49,260 bases of DNA from Hyphomicrobiales bacterium (GCA_900468535.1 UBTY01000031.1:119367-168626); one strand, 5' to 3'. Shown: positions 15,715 through 25,358, counted from the first letter of the stretch. Made by a program: numbers and translations. Notes: generated by a model not told the origin, from the sequence alone.

Positions 15715-18700
15715 TCAGGCCGCGTCCTCGATGTTTTCGTCGCGCTTGCGCGGCACGTAGTTGAGAACCGGCCCAAGCCAACGCTCGACCTCGGCAACGT
15801 CCATGCCCTTGCGGTTCGCGTAATCCTCGACCTGATCCCGCTCCACCTTGGCGACGCCGAAGTAGTAGGAATCGGGGTGACCGATGTAGATGCCGGAAAC
15901 GGAAGAGCCCGGCCACATGGCGTAGCTCTCGGTGAGCGTCACCCCTGCTGCCTTCTCCGCATCGAGCAGGCTGAACAACGTCTTCTTCTCGGTATGATCG
16001 GGCTGCGCCGGATAGCCGGGCGCTGGGCGGATACCGGCGTATTCCTCGCTGACGAGCTGCTCATTGGTGAGATGCTCATCTGCGGCGTAGCCCCAGTATT
16101 CGCGGCGCACCTGCTCGTGCATCCGCTCGGCGAACGCTTCTGCGAAGCGATCGGCCAGCGCCTTCACGAGGATCGACGAATAGTCGTCATTGGCGCGCTC
16201 GAAGCGTTCCGCGATCGCGACCTCTTCGATCCCAGCCGTAACGACGAAGCCGCCGACATAGTCCTGAACACCGCTATCGACAGGTGCAACGAAGTCCGAC
16301 AGCGCAACATTCGGCCGGCCGTCACGCTTCGACAGCTGCTGGCGCAGCGTGAAGAAGGTGGCAAGCTCGTCCTTGCGGCTCTCATCCTTGAACAGGCGGA
16401 TATCGTCGCCAACCGCGTTCGCCGGCCAGAAACCGATGACGGCGCGCGGGTGAAACCACTTCTCGTCGATGATCTTCTTGAGCATCGCCTGCGCATCAGC
16501 CCAGAGCGCACGCGCCGCCTCACCCTGCTTCTCATCCTCGAGAATGGCCGGGAACCGACCACGCAATTCCCAGGTCTGGAAGAACGGCGTCCAGTCGATG
16601 TACTTGGCGATGTCAGCAAGATCGTAGCCGTCGAAGACCTTGGTTCCGAGGAAGCTCGGTTTGGTCGGCTTGTAGGCCGCCCAATCGACCTGCTGCGCGT
16701 TCTCGCGGGCACGGGCGAGCGGCAGACGCACCTTCTCGGCCTCGCTGCGCGCATGCGCTGCAGCGACCTTGGCGTATTCGGCGCGGATATCGGCCACATA
16801 GCCGTCACGCGCCTCCGGCGACAGCAGCGAGGAGACGACGCCGACCGCGCGGCTCGCATCCGTCACATAAACCGCCTGGCCCTTTTCGTAGCCCGGATGG
16901 ATCTTGACCGCCGTGTGGACACGGCTCGTCGTCGCGCCACCAATCAGCAACGGCAGATCCAGTCCCTGGCGCTCCATTTCAGCGGCAACGTGCACCATCT
17001 CGTCGAGCGACGGAGTGATCAGGCCGGAAAGGCCGATGATATCGACCTTCTCGGCAACGGCGGTCTCGAGAATCTTCGTCGCCGGCACCATGACGCCGAG
17101 GTCGATGATCTCGTAGTTGTTGCAGGCGAGCACGACGCCGACGATGTTCTTGCCGATATCGTGGACGTCGCCCTTGACGGTCGCCATCAGGATCTTGCCG
17201 GCAGCCTTGCGCTCGTCGCCGCCATTCTGGCGCTTCTCTTCTTCCATGTAAGGGAGGAGCACGGCAACCGCCTGCTTCATCACACGCGCCGACTTGACGA
17301 CCTGCGGCAGGAACATCTTACCGGAGCCGAAGAGATCGCCGACCACGTTCATGCCGGCCATCAGCGGGCCTTCGATGACGTGCAGCGGACGGGCCGCGTT
17401 CTGCCGCGCCTCTTCGGTATCGGCATCGATGTATTCGGTGATACCGTTGACCAGTGCGTGCTCGAGACGCTTCTCGACCGACCATTCGCGCCACGAGAGA
17501 TCCTGCACGCGTCCCTCGCGGGCAGCACCACCACGGAACTTCTCGGCCACTTCAAGCAGCCGCTCGGTCGCATCAGTGCGGCGGTTCAGCACCACGTCCT
17601 CGCAGGCCTCGCGCAGCTCGGCATCGATCTGGTCATAGACCGCCAGCTGGCCGGCATTGACGATACCCATGTCCATGCCCGCCTGGATGGCGTGGTAGAG
17701 GAACACGGCATGCATTGCCTCACGCACCGGCTCGTTGCCGCGGAACGAGAAGGACAGGTTCGACACGCCGCCGGAAATATGCACCAGCGGCATCGTCTTG
17801 CGGATCGTTCGGGTCGCCTCGATGAAGTCAACGCCGTAATTATTGTGTTCCTCGATGCCGGTCGCAACCGCGAAGACGTTCGGATCGAAGATGATGTCTT
17901 CTGGCGGGAAACCGGCCTTTTCGGTCAAGAGCTTGTAGGCGCGCGCGCAGATCTCGACCTTGCGTTCGTAGCTGTCTGCCTGCCCGGTCTCATCGAAGGC
18001 CATGACGACGACAGCCGCGCCATAGGCATGCAGCAGCTTAGCCTGAGCGAGGAAGTTCTCTTCGCCTTCCTTCAGCGAGATCGAGTTGACGATCGGCTTG
18101 CCCTGCACCCGCTTCAGGCCGGACTCGATGATCGAGAACTTCGAACTGTCGATCATCACAGGCACGCGGGCGATATCCGGCTCGGCGGCGATCAGGTTCA
18201 GGAACTCGACCATCGCCTTTTCGGAATCGATCAGGCCCTCGTCCATGTTGATGTCGATGATCTGTGCGCCGTTTTCCACCTGGTCGCGCGCGACATCGAG
18301 CGCCGCTGTGTAATCGGCATTGGTGATCAGCTTGCGGAATTTGGCGGAGCCAGTGACGTTGGTGCGCTCACCGACGTTGACGAAGGGAATGTCCTTGGTC
18401 AGTTCGAAGGGCTCGAGACCCGACAGCGACATGAACGGCCGGTGCTCGGGGATCGGGCGCGGCTTGTACTTCGCCACCACCTCGGCAATCGCCTTGATGT
18501 GTTCAGGCGTCGAGCCGCAGCAGCCGCCAACGATGTTGACGAGACCCTCGCGGGCGAACTCGTCAATCTGCGCCGCCATCAGTTCCGGCGTCTCGTCATA
18601 CTGGCCGAATTCGTTCGGCAGACCGGCGTTCGGATAGGCGCAAATGAAGGTATCGGAAACGCCTGACAGTTCCTGCAGATGCGGACGCATGGCGTTGGCG

Positions 18701-19488
18701 CCGAGCGCGCAGTTGAGGCCGATGGTGAACGGGTTGGCGTGACGCACCGAGTTCCAGAAGGCGGTCGGCGTCTGGCCGGAGAGCGTGCGGCCGGAAAGAT
18801 CGGTGATCGTGCCCGAGATCATGACCGGCAGGCGAATGCCCTTTGCCTCGAAGCGCTCTTCGCAGGCAAAGATCGCGGCCTTGGCGTTCAGCGTGTCGAA
18901 AATCGTCTCGATCAGGATAATGTCGGCGCCGCCATCGATCAGGCCGTCGATCTGCTCGGCATAGGCCGAACGCAGGTCATCGAAGGTGACGGCGCGAAAG
19001 CCGGGATTGTTGACATCGGGCGAGATCGAGGCCGTGCGGTTCGTCGGGCCGATGGCGCCGGCGACGAAACGGCGGCGGCCGTCTTCGCGCTCGGCGCGGA
19101 TGCAAGCGCGGCGCACGATTTCGGCGCCTTCCTTGTTCAGCGCGTAGACCTCGCCTTCCATCGCGTAATCAGCCTGGGCGATCCGCGTCGATGAGAACGT
19201 GTTGGTCTCGAGAATATCGGCGCCGGCCTTGGCGTATTTGTAATGAATCTCTTCGATCGCATCCGGCTGCGACAGGATCAGAAGGTCGTTGTTACCCTTC
19301 TGGTGGCAAGCACAGCCGATGAAGCGGTCGCCGCGGAAATGGTCCTCATCGAAGCCCAGACCCTGGATCTGCGTGCCCATGGCGCCATCAAGGACGAGGA
19401 TGCGTTCGCTAGCGGCTTTCTTGAGCGCAGCAAACACTTCACTACCGTCGCGCTTTGCCCCTTCGGAACCAAACAAAGTATCAAACAC
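15715..19488 (-). CDS. metH: Cobalamin-dependent methionine synthase
   Basis: 1257 aa, the full length expected for MetH, which transfers a methyl group from 5-methyltetrahydrofolate via cobalamin to homocysteine. Domains in order: homocysteine-binding (~1-350, zinc cysteines in GLNCALGAN and VGGCCGSTPEHI), pterin-binding (~360-630, FVNVGERTNVTGSAKFRKL), cobalamin-binding (~660-900, with axial His in GDVHDIGKNIVG) and AdoMet activation domain (~920-1250, RPAPGYPAQPDHTEK). The start is GTG 19488 with AGGAG 7 nt upstream. Its promoter region carries a 20-bp palindrome at 19531-19550 matching that before sahR-metF, so SahR repression relieved by S-adenosylhomocysteine is likely. Divergent from the AGE-family gene. 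Confidence 0.97.
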   Translation of the reverse strand: MFDTLFGSEGAKRDGSEVFAALKKAASERILVLDGAMGTQIQGLGFDEDHFRGDRFIGCACHQKGNNDLLILSQPDAIEEIHYKYAKAGADILETNTFSSTRIAQADYAMEGEVYALNKEGAEIVRRACIRAEREDGRRRFVAGAIGPTNRTASISPDVNNPGFRAVTFDDLRSAYAEQIDGLIDGGADIILIETIFDTLNAKAAIFACEERFEAKGIRLPVMISGTITDLSGRTLSGQTPTAFWNSVRHANPFTIGLNCALGANAMRPHLQELSGVSDTFICAYPNAGLPNEFGQYDETPELMAAQIDEFAREGLVNIVGGCCGSTPEHIKAIAEVVAKYKPRPIPEHRPFMSLSGLEPFELTKDIPFVNVGERTNVTGSAKFRKLITNADYTAALDVARDQVENGAQIIDINMDEGLIDSEKAMVEFLNLIAAEPDIARVPVMIDSSKFSIIESGLKRVQGKPIVNSISLKEGEENFLAQAKLLHAYGAAVVVMAFDETGQADSYERKVEICARAYKLLTEKAGFPPEDIIFDPNVFAVATGIEEHNNYGVDFIEATRTIRKTMPLVHISGGVSNLSFSFRGNEPVREAMHAVFLYHAIQAGMDMGIVNAGQLAVYDQIDAELREACEDVVLNRRTDATERLLEVAEKFRGGAAREGRVQDLSWREWSVEKRLEHALVNGITEYIDADTEEARQNAARPLHVIEGPLMAGMNVVGDLFGSGKMFLPQVVKSARVMKQAVAVLLPYMEEEKRQNGGDERKAAGKILMATVKGDVHDIGKNIVGVVLACNNYEIIDLGVMVPATKILETAVAEKVDIIGLSGLITPSLDEMVHVAAEMERQGLDLPLLIGGATTSRVHTAVKIHPGYEKGQAVYVTDASRAVGVVSSLLSPEARDGYVADIRAEYAKVAAAHARSEAEKVRLPLARARENAQQVDWAAYKPTKPSFLGTKVFDGYDLADIAKYIDWTPFFQTWELRGRFPAILEDEKQGEAARALWADAQAMLKKIIDEKWFHPRAVIGFWPANAVGDDIRLFKDESRKDELATFFTLRQQLSKRDGRPNVALSDFVAPVDSGVQDYVGGFVVTAGIEEVAIAERFERANDDYSSILVKALADRFAEAFAERMHEQVRREYWGYAADEHLTNEQLVSEEYAGIRPAPGYPAQPDHTEKKTLFSLLDAEKAAGVTLTESYAMWPGSSVSGIYIGHPDSYYFGVAKVERDQVEDYANRKGMDVAEVERWLGPVLNYVPRKRDENIEDAA

Positions 19489-19530
19489 GGGCGGACTCCT
19501 TGACGTCGTTACGGACCAGATGGTCCAATC

Positions 19531-19550
19531 ACATAAAGATATCTTTATGT
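19531..19550. promoter_or_regulatory. SahR operator upstream of metH
   Basis: Perfect 20-bp palindrome ACATAAAGATATCTTTATGT, 42 bp upstream of the metH start. It shares the 16-bp core ATAAAGATATCTTTAT with the site before sahR-metF. SahR, an ArsR-family regulator of SAM-cycle genes, recognises AT-rich palindromes with a GATATC centre in Proteobacteria. Confidence 0.88.
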
Positions 19551-19660
19551 CAATATATCCGTGTCATGTGGCGCCTTTGCGGCGCTTGGCAGATGACAGA
19601 CTCGGGCGGCCTCTATATAGGCGGTTGCAAAGGCTTTGTGCACGAAATCGGAGGAGTATC

Positions 19661-20920
19661 ATGGCACCTGCAAACGGCGACGCCGCGCTCGGAAACTGGA
19701 CCACCCGCAGCTACCACCGCAACTGGCTGCTTACGCAGGCAAACGGGCTCTTCGATTTCTTCCAGCACAATTCCATCAACCCGAAGGGCGGCTTCTTCGA
19801 TCTCGACGACGCGGGCAAGCCGCTCGATGCCGCCGGCCAGATCCGTCCGATCCATATCGCGTCGCGCGCCGTCCACTGCTTTGCGATCGGCAACCTGCTC
19901 GGCCGCCCCGGGGCATCCGACGTTGTCGACCATGGCATGCAGTATATCTGGAACCATCACCGCGACACCAGGAACGGTGGCTATTTCTGGTCGCTCGATG
20001 ACAACGGCCCCGTCGACACCAACAAGCAGGGCTACGGCCACGCCTTCGTGCTTCTTGCGGCCTCTTCCGCCAAGACGATCGGCCATCCACTGGCCGACGG
20101 TATGCTTGCCGACATCACCGAGGTCCTGAACACCAAGTTCTGGGAAGCCAAGCACGGCGCCATCGCCGAGGAGTTTACCGCCGACTGGCAGCCGCTCGAC
20201 GGTGGCAACTACCGCGGCCAGAACTCCAACATGCATCTCACCGAAGCGCTGATGGCTGCCTTCGAGGCGACGGGTGACCGCGATTATCTCGCCAAGGCCG
20301 AAAGCATCGCCGACCTCGTGATCCGCCGCGCTGCCGGTTCCGTCGGCTGGCGCGTCGGCGAACACTTCACCACCGATTGGAGCCTCGACAAGGACTACTA
20401 CCACCCGAACGAAATGTTCCGTCCGGCAGGTACGACGCCCGGCCATTGGCTGGAATGGGCACGGCTTCTCCTGCAGCTCTGGGTGCTCGGCGGCAAGAAG
20501 CAGGAGTGGATGCCGGATGCGGCCAAGAGCCTTTTCTCGCAGTCGATCGCGCTTGGTTGGGACGACGACAAGGGCGGCTTCTTCTACACGCTCGACTGGG
20601 ACGACAAGCCGGCCAAGCGCAACAAGCTGTGGTGGCCGGCCTGCGAAGGCGCCGGTGCAGCGCACTTCCTGAACGAGCACTTGCCGAGCGACTATCACGA
20701 GGAACACTACCGCAGGATCTGGAACGTGATCGAACGCTCGTTCATCGACCATAAGAACGGCGGCTGGCATGAGGAGTTGACGGAAGATCTCGTTCCATCG
20801 CACAGCCTCTTCCCCGGCAAGGGCGACATCTACCACGCCCTGCAGGCGTGCCTGATCCCCCTCTTCCCGGCGAACGGCAGCCTGACGAAGGTCATTCCCG
20901 AAGCTGGCGGCAAGATCTGA
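19661..20920 (+). CDS. AGE-family sugar epimerase/isomerase
   Basis: 419 aa (alpha/alpha)6-barrel enzyme of the N-acylglucosamine 2-epimerase family. Conserved elements: QNSNMHLTEALMAAFEATGD (catalytic-face His), TPGHWLEWARLLLQL, KLWWPACEGAGAAHFL and GGWHEEL. This set resembles bacterial aldose-ketose isomerases (mannose isomerase / YihS type) more than GlcNAc 2-epimerases. ATG 19661 has GGAGGAG (19650-19656) 4 nt upstream; a longer frame upstream overlaps the metH leader and is rejected. It shares its upstream region with metH, so the SahR site could influence it, though a functional link is not obvious. An intrinsic terminator follows. Confidence 0.87.
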   Translation: MAPANGDAALGNWTTRSYHRNWLLTQANGLFDFFQHNSINPKGGFFDLDDAGKPLDAAGQIRPIHIASRAVHCFAIGNLLGRPGASDVVDHGMQYIWNHHRDTRNGGYFWSLDDNGPVDTNKQGYGHAFVLLAASSAKTIGHPLADGMLADITEVLNTKFWEAKHGAIAEEFTADWQPLDGGNYRGQNSNMHLTEALMAAFEATGDRDYLAKAESIADLVIRRAAGSVGWRVGEHFTTDWSLDKDYYHPNEMFRPAGTTPGHWLEWARLLLQLWVLGGKKQEWMPDAAKSLFSQSIALGWDDDKGGFFYTLDWDDKPAKRNKLWWPACEGAGAAHFLNEHLPSDYHEEHYRRIWNVIERSFIDHKNGGWHEELTEDLVPSHSLFPGKGDIYHALQACLIPLFPANGSLTKVIPEAGGKI

Positions 20921-20931
20921 TCCCATCCGAG

Positions 20932-20960
20932 AGCGGCGCCCTCGATGGCGCCGCTTTTTT
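20932..20960 (+). terminator. Intrinsic terminator after the AGE-family gene
   Basis: Nine-bp stem AGCGGCGCC (20932-20940) / GGCGCCGCT (20947-20955), 6-nt loop, then a T-run to 20960. Confidence 0.9.
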
Positions 20961-20973
20961 CAGTTGCGATGCA

Positions 20974-21552
20974 TCAGGACGAGGGAATGCGCGGGTCCTG
21001 CACCAGATAGAACTCCGGCACCGGCGTCATGTCGGTGACGAAGAAGCCAAACGCGGCGAGATCCAGCGGATCGACGTGGCCATCTTCGAAGCTCAAGCGA
21101 TCGTAGCTTTCGAAACGGCTTTCAAAACGCTGAAACCGATTGGATGATATGAAGTCGGGATTGGGGTTCGTCTGGCCGAACGAGAGGCCATCATCGAAAT
21201 CGCTCGGCTTTCCGCGAATTTCCTGCAGTTCGAAACCGAAGCCAATCCATCCGAGTCCACTCTTGTTCACGGTGATAATGCGGAAATGAACGCCGGTCTG
21301 TTCCGTGGCATCGAGCCGGGACGGGCTTGCGCCCCGGATCGCAAGCGTGACGGGTGTTGCGAGATTCAACTGTTCCTGGATCTCGATCGGATCATCCCGC
21401 GTGCCCGAGCCGCGCACCGATAGAATTCGGAAGCCGCCGAGTTCATCGGAGAAGGAATAACCTCCGGCATACCAGCGCCCGTCATCAGCAGGTCCGGCAC
21501 TGATGAGCGCCAGTGATAGCAACGCTGCCAGAATTCCCCAATGACGAGCCAT
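20974..21552 (-). CDS. Secreted protein of unknown function
   Basis: 192 aa with a clear signal peptide (MARHWGILAALLSLALISAG) and a predicted periplasmic or extracellular mature part. The mature sequence is beta-rich with no Cys or known motif; it contains GGYSFSDELGGFRIL and VTLAIRG, and ends FYLVQDPRIPSS. I do not recognise a characterised family; conserved single-copy secreted proteins of this size occur in rhizobia. ATG 21552 has AAGGA about 9 nt upstream. It is convergent with the AGE gene and appears monocistronic. Confidence 0.72.
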   Translation of the reverse strand: MARHWGILAALLSLALISAGPADDGRWYAGGYSFSDELGGFRILSVRGSGTRDDPIEIQEQLNLATPVTLAIRGASPSRLDATEQTGVHFRIITVNKSGLGWIGFGFELQEIRGKPSDFDDGLSFGQTNPNPDFISSNRFQRFESRFESYDRLSFEDGHVDPLDLAAFGFFVTDMTPVPEFYLVQDPRIPSS

Positions 21553-21771
21553 CGATCTCGATCCTTCGAGGGAAGTATCGCAGCGAAGCGACCAATTTCA
21601 AAGGGCGGGTAGCATTGACTGCGAGCGATAAAACCAAGGCCTCCATCCCGAGCCTTGAGTAGTGCGACCAATCGGCCTCAACCGCATTTCACCGCGCGCA
21701 AAATTCCCATCGATGATAGGGTGACGGCCGATATCCCAACGAAACGTGTCGATGCAAAGTAGGAGGGTGAG

Positions 21772-22041
21772 ATGACGATGCTGTTCGTAAGGCATGAGGT
21801 TTCGGACTACGCGGCCTGGCGCAAGGTGTACGACGCGTTCAGGCCCGTCCAGAAGGCGAACGGGGTGATCGCCGAGGCCGTCTTTCAGGCAATCGACAAT
21901 CCAAACGACGTCACCGTCACGCACGAGTTTGCAACGCCCGAAGCGGCGCAGGCCTTCGGTAAGCTCGAAGAGCTCCGAGCAGCGATGCGAACGGGCGGCG
22001 TGCTCGGCGCTCCCAAGGTATGGATGACCAATAAGGTCTGA
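21772..22041 (+). CDS. Small ABM/cyclase-like alpha-beta barrel protein
   Basis: 89 aa protein; MLFVRHEVSDYAAWRKVYD followed by VTVTHEFATPEAAQAF is the pattern of small dimeric alpha-beta barrel (ABM-like, 'cyclase') proteins that are abundant in Proteobacteria. Substrate and role unknown. A strong AGGAGG (21761-21766) 5 nt before ATG supports the start. Stand-alone gene between two minus-strand genes. Confidence 0.72.
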   Translation: MTMLFVRHEVSDYAAWRKVYDAFRPVQKANGVIAEAVFQAIDNPNDVTVTHEFATPEAAQAFGKLEELRAAMRTGGVLGAPKVWMTNKV

Positions 22042-22151
22042 ATACCGACGATCAATTCAAGAGCACAGCCGAAGCCTGCGCCAAATCGCATCAGGCCCGA
22101 CCGTTTCTGTTCGCTCGCGGCTTTCGCAGGGAACGCGACGCGCCCTAGGCC

Positions 22152-22643
22152 TCAGGCGAGACGCAACGCGTCGAGGTCTTTTGCCAACATCAACGCCAGC
22201 GCTTCCACCACAAGATTATGATCGTCGCGTTGCGGAAGGCCGGAAACCGTCACCGCGCCGATGCAGCCGGTGCCTTTGACGTTGATCGGGAAGCTGCCGC
22301 CATGCGGCGCGTAGTCGGCATCCGAAAGCCCGTTGTCGGCGACCGTCTTGCCCTTCTGCTTGAGATCCAGCCCGATCGCGTAGCTGCTCCTGAAGTAGCG
22401 CAGCACCAGATTACGCTTGCGCCGCACCCACTGCACGTTATCAGGGGTGACGCCCGGAAGCGCTGCATAGAAGACCGGCATCGAATGCAAGGTGATATCG
22501 ATCGCAATGCCCAGGCTGCGCTCCGTACCGAGCTCTTGCAGAAGTTTGCCGAGCTGCCATCCGGTCGTGAGATCGAAGGTGTCGAAAGTCAACACCGCTT
22601 CCTGTTCCGCGATCCGCTTGAGGTCTTCTTCTGGCATCGTCAC
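22152..22643 (-). CDS. UPF0303 / HbpS-like heme-degrading-domain protein
   Basis: 163 aa protein of the UPF0303 group, related to the GlcG/HbpS fold. Recognisable segments are RKRNLVLRYFRSSYAIGLDL, YAPHGGSFPINVKGTGCIGA and SGLPQRDDHNLVVEAL. Family members are annotated as heme-degrading-domain proteins but few are characterised. GTG 22643 is preferred because the purine-rich SD (AGGAGAGGAAG) ends 6 nt upstream, putting its GAGG core 9 nt away; ATG 22637 is the next option at a longer distance, and a TTG at 22664 would precede the SD. Lies downstream of, and in the same direction as, the racemase operon but 232 bp away, so probably separate. Confidence 0.8.
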   Translation of the reverse strand: MTMPEEDLKRIAEQEAVLTFDTFDLTTGWQLGKLLQELGTERSLGIAIDITLHSMPVFYAALPGVTPDNVQWVRRKRNLVLRYFRSSYAIGLDLKQKGKTVADNGLSDADYAPHGGSFPINVKGTGCIGAVTVSGLPQRDDHNLVVEALALMLAKDLDALRLA

Positions 22644-22875
22644 GTTGTGCTTCCTCTCCTGCAATGCTTTTTCCTGAGAAAAGGCAAGCGGAGTGGAAAA
22701 GTAAAGCGGAATCGTGGCGGCGTCGACAAGCTCACAATTTGGGCGTCAGCATTTCGAACCGATCGCGGATCGTCGCGCACGTATCACCGCCGAGGCGCCC
22801 GATAGAATGATCGTGGCAATCATCAGCTTATGGCGCTCGCGCTCCGAGAGCGCTTGGAAATCGAAGGATATTCGG

Positions 22876-23616
22876 TCAGCCTACCGCCCGCACCGGCGCA
22901 AAGGCGCTCATTGCTCCGATAAACGGCTTGGCCAGCGGCGATGCGTAAGAGCCACGCTTGCTGGTGGACAATCCGAGCGACACCAGCGCCTCGGCCTGTT
23001 TGACGGCGGCGGCAACGCCATCGACCACGGGTACGCCGTAACTCTCCTGCAGCTCCCGCGCCAGATCAGTCATGCCGGCGCAGCCAAGCACGATCGCCTC
23101 AGCGCCATCTTCGGATAGTGCCCGCTCGATCTCTGCGCGGAGCTTGCCGGTAGCGCCAGACGCCTCGTCCTCCAGCTCCAGCACCGGAATATCCGACGCC
23201 CTGACCTTCGCCCGCTCGCCCATGCCATAGCGGCGCACAAGATTGTCGATCAGCACCCGCGAGCGCTCCAGCGTGGTGACAACGGTAAATCGCTGCGCCA
23301 GGAAGCCGGCGGTGGCGACGGCAGATTCGCACAGCCCGAGCACAGGCACATCGGCGAAACTGCGGGCTGCCTCCAGCCCGGTATCGTCAAAGCAAGCGAT
23401 GACGGCCGCGTCATAGCTCCCTGCCCGTTCCTTCAGTTCCGTCAGCAGGCCGGGAATGGCGAGCGCCCCGTCATAGTGCCCCTCGATCGACACCGGTCCC
23501 ATCCGCGAAGTGGCGGCGATGATCTCCGTGCCGCTGGCGGCCACGAGCCGGGCGGCGGCGGCCGCCTTCTCGGTCATGCTGGCGGTCGTGTTCGGATTGA
23601 CGATGAGAATGCGCAT
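22876..23616 (-). CDS. Hydantoin / Asp-Glu racemase family protein
   Basis: 246 aa cytoplasmic enzyme of the Asp/Glu/hydantoin racemase superfamily. N-terminus MRILIVNPNTTASMTEKA is diagnostic of the hydantoin/allantoin racemase (HyuE/HpxA) branch, and the two catalytic cysteines are visible in VIACFDDTG and IVLGCAGM. It starts 4 bp after the permease stop, making it the last gene of the ABC operon. Racemisation of an imported chiral hydantoin, allantoin or amino-acid derivative would fit this arrangement. No hydantoinase or carbamoylase gene is in the window. Substrate unresolved. Confidence 0.87.
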   Translation of the reverse strand: MRILIVNPNTTASMTEKAAAAARLVAASGTEIIAATSRMGPVSIEGHYDGALAIPGLLTELKERAGSYDAAVIACFDDTGLEAARSFADVPVLGLCESAVATAGFLAQRFTVVTTLERSRVLIDNLVRRYGMGERAKVRASDIPVLELEDEASGATGKLRAEIERALSEDGAEAIVLGCAGMTDLARELQESYGVPVVDGVAAAVKQAEALVSLGLSTSKRGSYASPLAKPFIGAMSAFAPVRAVG

Positions 23617-23620
23617 CAGA

Positions 23621-24442
23621 TCAGCTTATCTTTGCCTGTCGCGCGCGCAGCATCATCATGATGCCGAGCGCAACGAGGATGATGGTGAAGGAGAACAGTG
23701 TCGTCACCGTGCCGAGCGCATAGAGCACCGGCGTCGTGACGTTCGTCGTCATGCCGTAGATCTCGAGCGGCAGCGTGTTGTAGCTGCCTGACGTCATCAG
23801 CGTGCGCGCGAATTCGTCGTAGGAGAGCGTGAACCCGAACAGGCCGACGCCAATCAGGCTGGGCGCGATCATCGGCAGCACGACATGAACGAAGGTCTGC
23901 CAGGCCGTCGCTCCGAGATCGCGCGCCGCTTCCTCGTAGGCCGGCGAGAAGCGGTTGAAGACCGCGAACATGATCAGCACGCCGAAGGGCAGCGTCCATG
24001 TCAGATGGGCGCCGAAGGCCGAGGAATACCACGCAGGCTTGAGCCCGCCCTGCTGGAAGACGACGCCGATGCCGAGCGAAATGATGATCGACGGCACCAC
24101 AAGGCTGGCGACCGTAGCGTAAAACAGGAAGGTAGCGCCGCGGAACCGGCGGCGGAAAGCGAGGCCCGCCAGAAGCGAGACGACAACGGTGACGACCATC
24201 ACCATAAGGCCGAGCGTAAACGAGCGGCGGAACGAGGCGCCAAAATCACCGACCGCCTGCTTCTCGAACAGATTATAGAACCAGTGGACGGAGACGCCGT
24301 TCAAAGGGAAGGTCAGGCCTCCATCCGGCCCCTGAAAGGACAGGATCAGGATTGCCGACAGGGGGCCGTAGAGGAACAGCACGAACAGGATAAAGAAGGC
24401 GGCGAGAACATAAAATTCAAGCGTTCGCTTTTCGTGGCTCAT
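23621..24442 (-). CDS. ABC transporter permease (PotC-like)
   Basis: 273 aa inner-membrane permease with about six hydrophobic helices and the EAA loop YEEAARDLGATAWQTFVHVVLP around residue 172. It starts 1 bp after the stop of the partner permease (TGA-G-ATG), so translation is coupled. The racemase begins 4 bp downstream. Belongs to the spermidine/putrescine-type permease family. Confidence 0.9.
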   Translation of the reverse strand: MSHEKRTLEFYVLAAFFILFVLFLYGPLSAILILSFQGPDGGLTFPLNGVSVHWFYNLFEKQAVGDFGASFRRSFTLGLMVMVVTVVVSLLAGLAFRRRFRGATFLFYATVASLVVPSIIISLGIGVVFQQGGLKPAWYSSAFGAHLTWTLPFGVLIMFAVFNRFSPAYEEAARDLGATAWQTFVHVVLPMIAPSLIGVGLFGFTLSYDEFARTLMTSGSYNTLPLEIYGMTTNVTTPVLYALGTVTTLFSFTIILVALGIMMMLRARQAKIS

Positions 24443-24443
24443 C

Positions 24444-25358
24444 TCAAAGCTCCTTGCGGATATCGACGACGCGCAGGATAGCCGCGACCATCATCAGGAC
24501 GACGATCAGAAGCACCACGGCGTTGGCGGCGGCGGCCGGATATTGCAGCAGCGACATCTGGTTCTTCATCATCAGCGCCACGGAAGCGCTCTGCCCGCCG
24601 GACATGACCTGCACGGTCGAGAAATCGGCCATGACAAGTGTGACGACGAAGATTGAACCGATCGCAATGCCAGGCTTGGCAAGCGGAAGCACGACATTCC
24701 AGAGGATCTGCCAGCCGCTGGCGCCAGCATCGCGCGCCGCCTCGAACAGCGAGCGGTCGATGCGCATCAGCGTGTTGAAGATCGGCGTCACCATGAACAG
24801 CGTGTAGAGATGCACCATGGCCAGCACCACGGCGAAATCGGAATAGAGCAGCCATTCGATCGGCTGCGGTATGATACCCGCCTTGATCAGCGCGGAGTTC
24901 ACAAGGCCGTTGCGACCGAGCACCGGGATCCACGAGATCATGCGGATGATGTTGGAGGTCATGAACGGCACGGTGCAGACCAGAAACAGGATCATCTGCG
25001 TCGATGTGCGACGGATATGGAACGCGAGGAAATAGGCGACCCAGAAGCCGATAAACACCGTCAGAGTCCAGACGATGACCGTGAACTTCACCGTGTTCAG
25101 ATAGGTCTTCCACGTCACCCACGAGCCGAGCGTATCGGTGTAGTTCATGGTCAGGAACGCGGGATAGAGACCGGCGAAGTCATAATCCCAGAAGCTGACA
25201 ATGCCGATCATCACGATCGGCAGGATGAAGAAGAAACCGAGGATCAGAATGAGTGGCGTGGCCTGAACATAAGAAGCAGCCCAAGGCGGCAGCCGAAAGC
25301 TGCGGGCACCGACCCGTTCGACCTTCTCGTTTGTCTCTGCTGAAGCGATCGTTGCCAT
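24444..25358 (-). CDS. ABC transporter permease (PotB-like)
   Basis: 304 aa permease with an N-terminal cytoplasmic stretch, then six membrane segments starting TPLILILGFFFILPIVMIG. The EAA loop is LFEAARDAGASGWQILWNVVLP near residue 210. The SD AGAGGATAAGAG lies immediately before the ATG. It is separated from the binding-protein gene by a 209-bp palindrome-rich spacer, unusual within an otherwise tight operon. Confidence 0.9.
   Translation of the reverse strand: MATIASAETNEKVERVGARSFRLPPWAASYVQATPLILILGFFFILPIVMIGIVSFWDYDFAGLYPAFLTMNYTDTLGSWVTWKTYLNTVKFTVIVWTLTVFIGFWVAYFLAFHIRRTSTQMILFLVCTVPFMTSNIIRMISWIPVLGRNGLVNSALIKAGIIPQPIEWLLYSDFAVVLAMVHLYTLFMVTPIFNTLMRIDRSLFEAARDAGASGWQILWNVVLPLAKPGIAIGSIFVVTLVMADFSTVQVMSGGQSASVALMMKNQMSLLQYPAAAANAVVLLIVVLMMVAAILRVVDIRKEL

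Noticed and set aside
15877..18666. 929-codon open frame antisense to metH
   Set aside because: It exactly shadows the metH coding sequence, has low-complexity Arg/Asp/His-rich composition and no RBS; it is an artefact of GC-rich codon bias.
19489..19660. SAM-type riboswitch upstream of metH
   Set aside because: I could not draw a SAM-II, SAM-V or SAH-type structure here; the region's main feature is the DNA palindrome, better explained as a protein operator.
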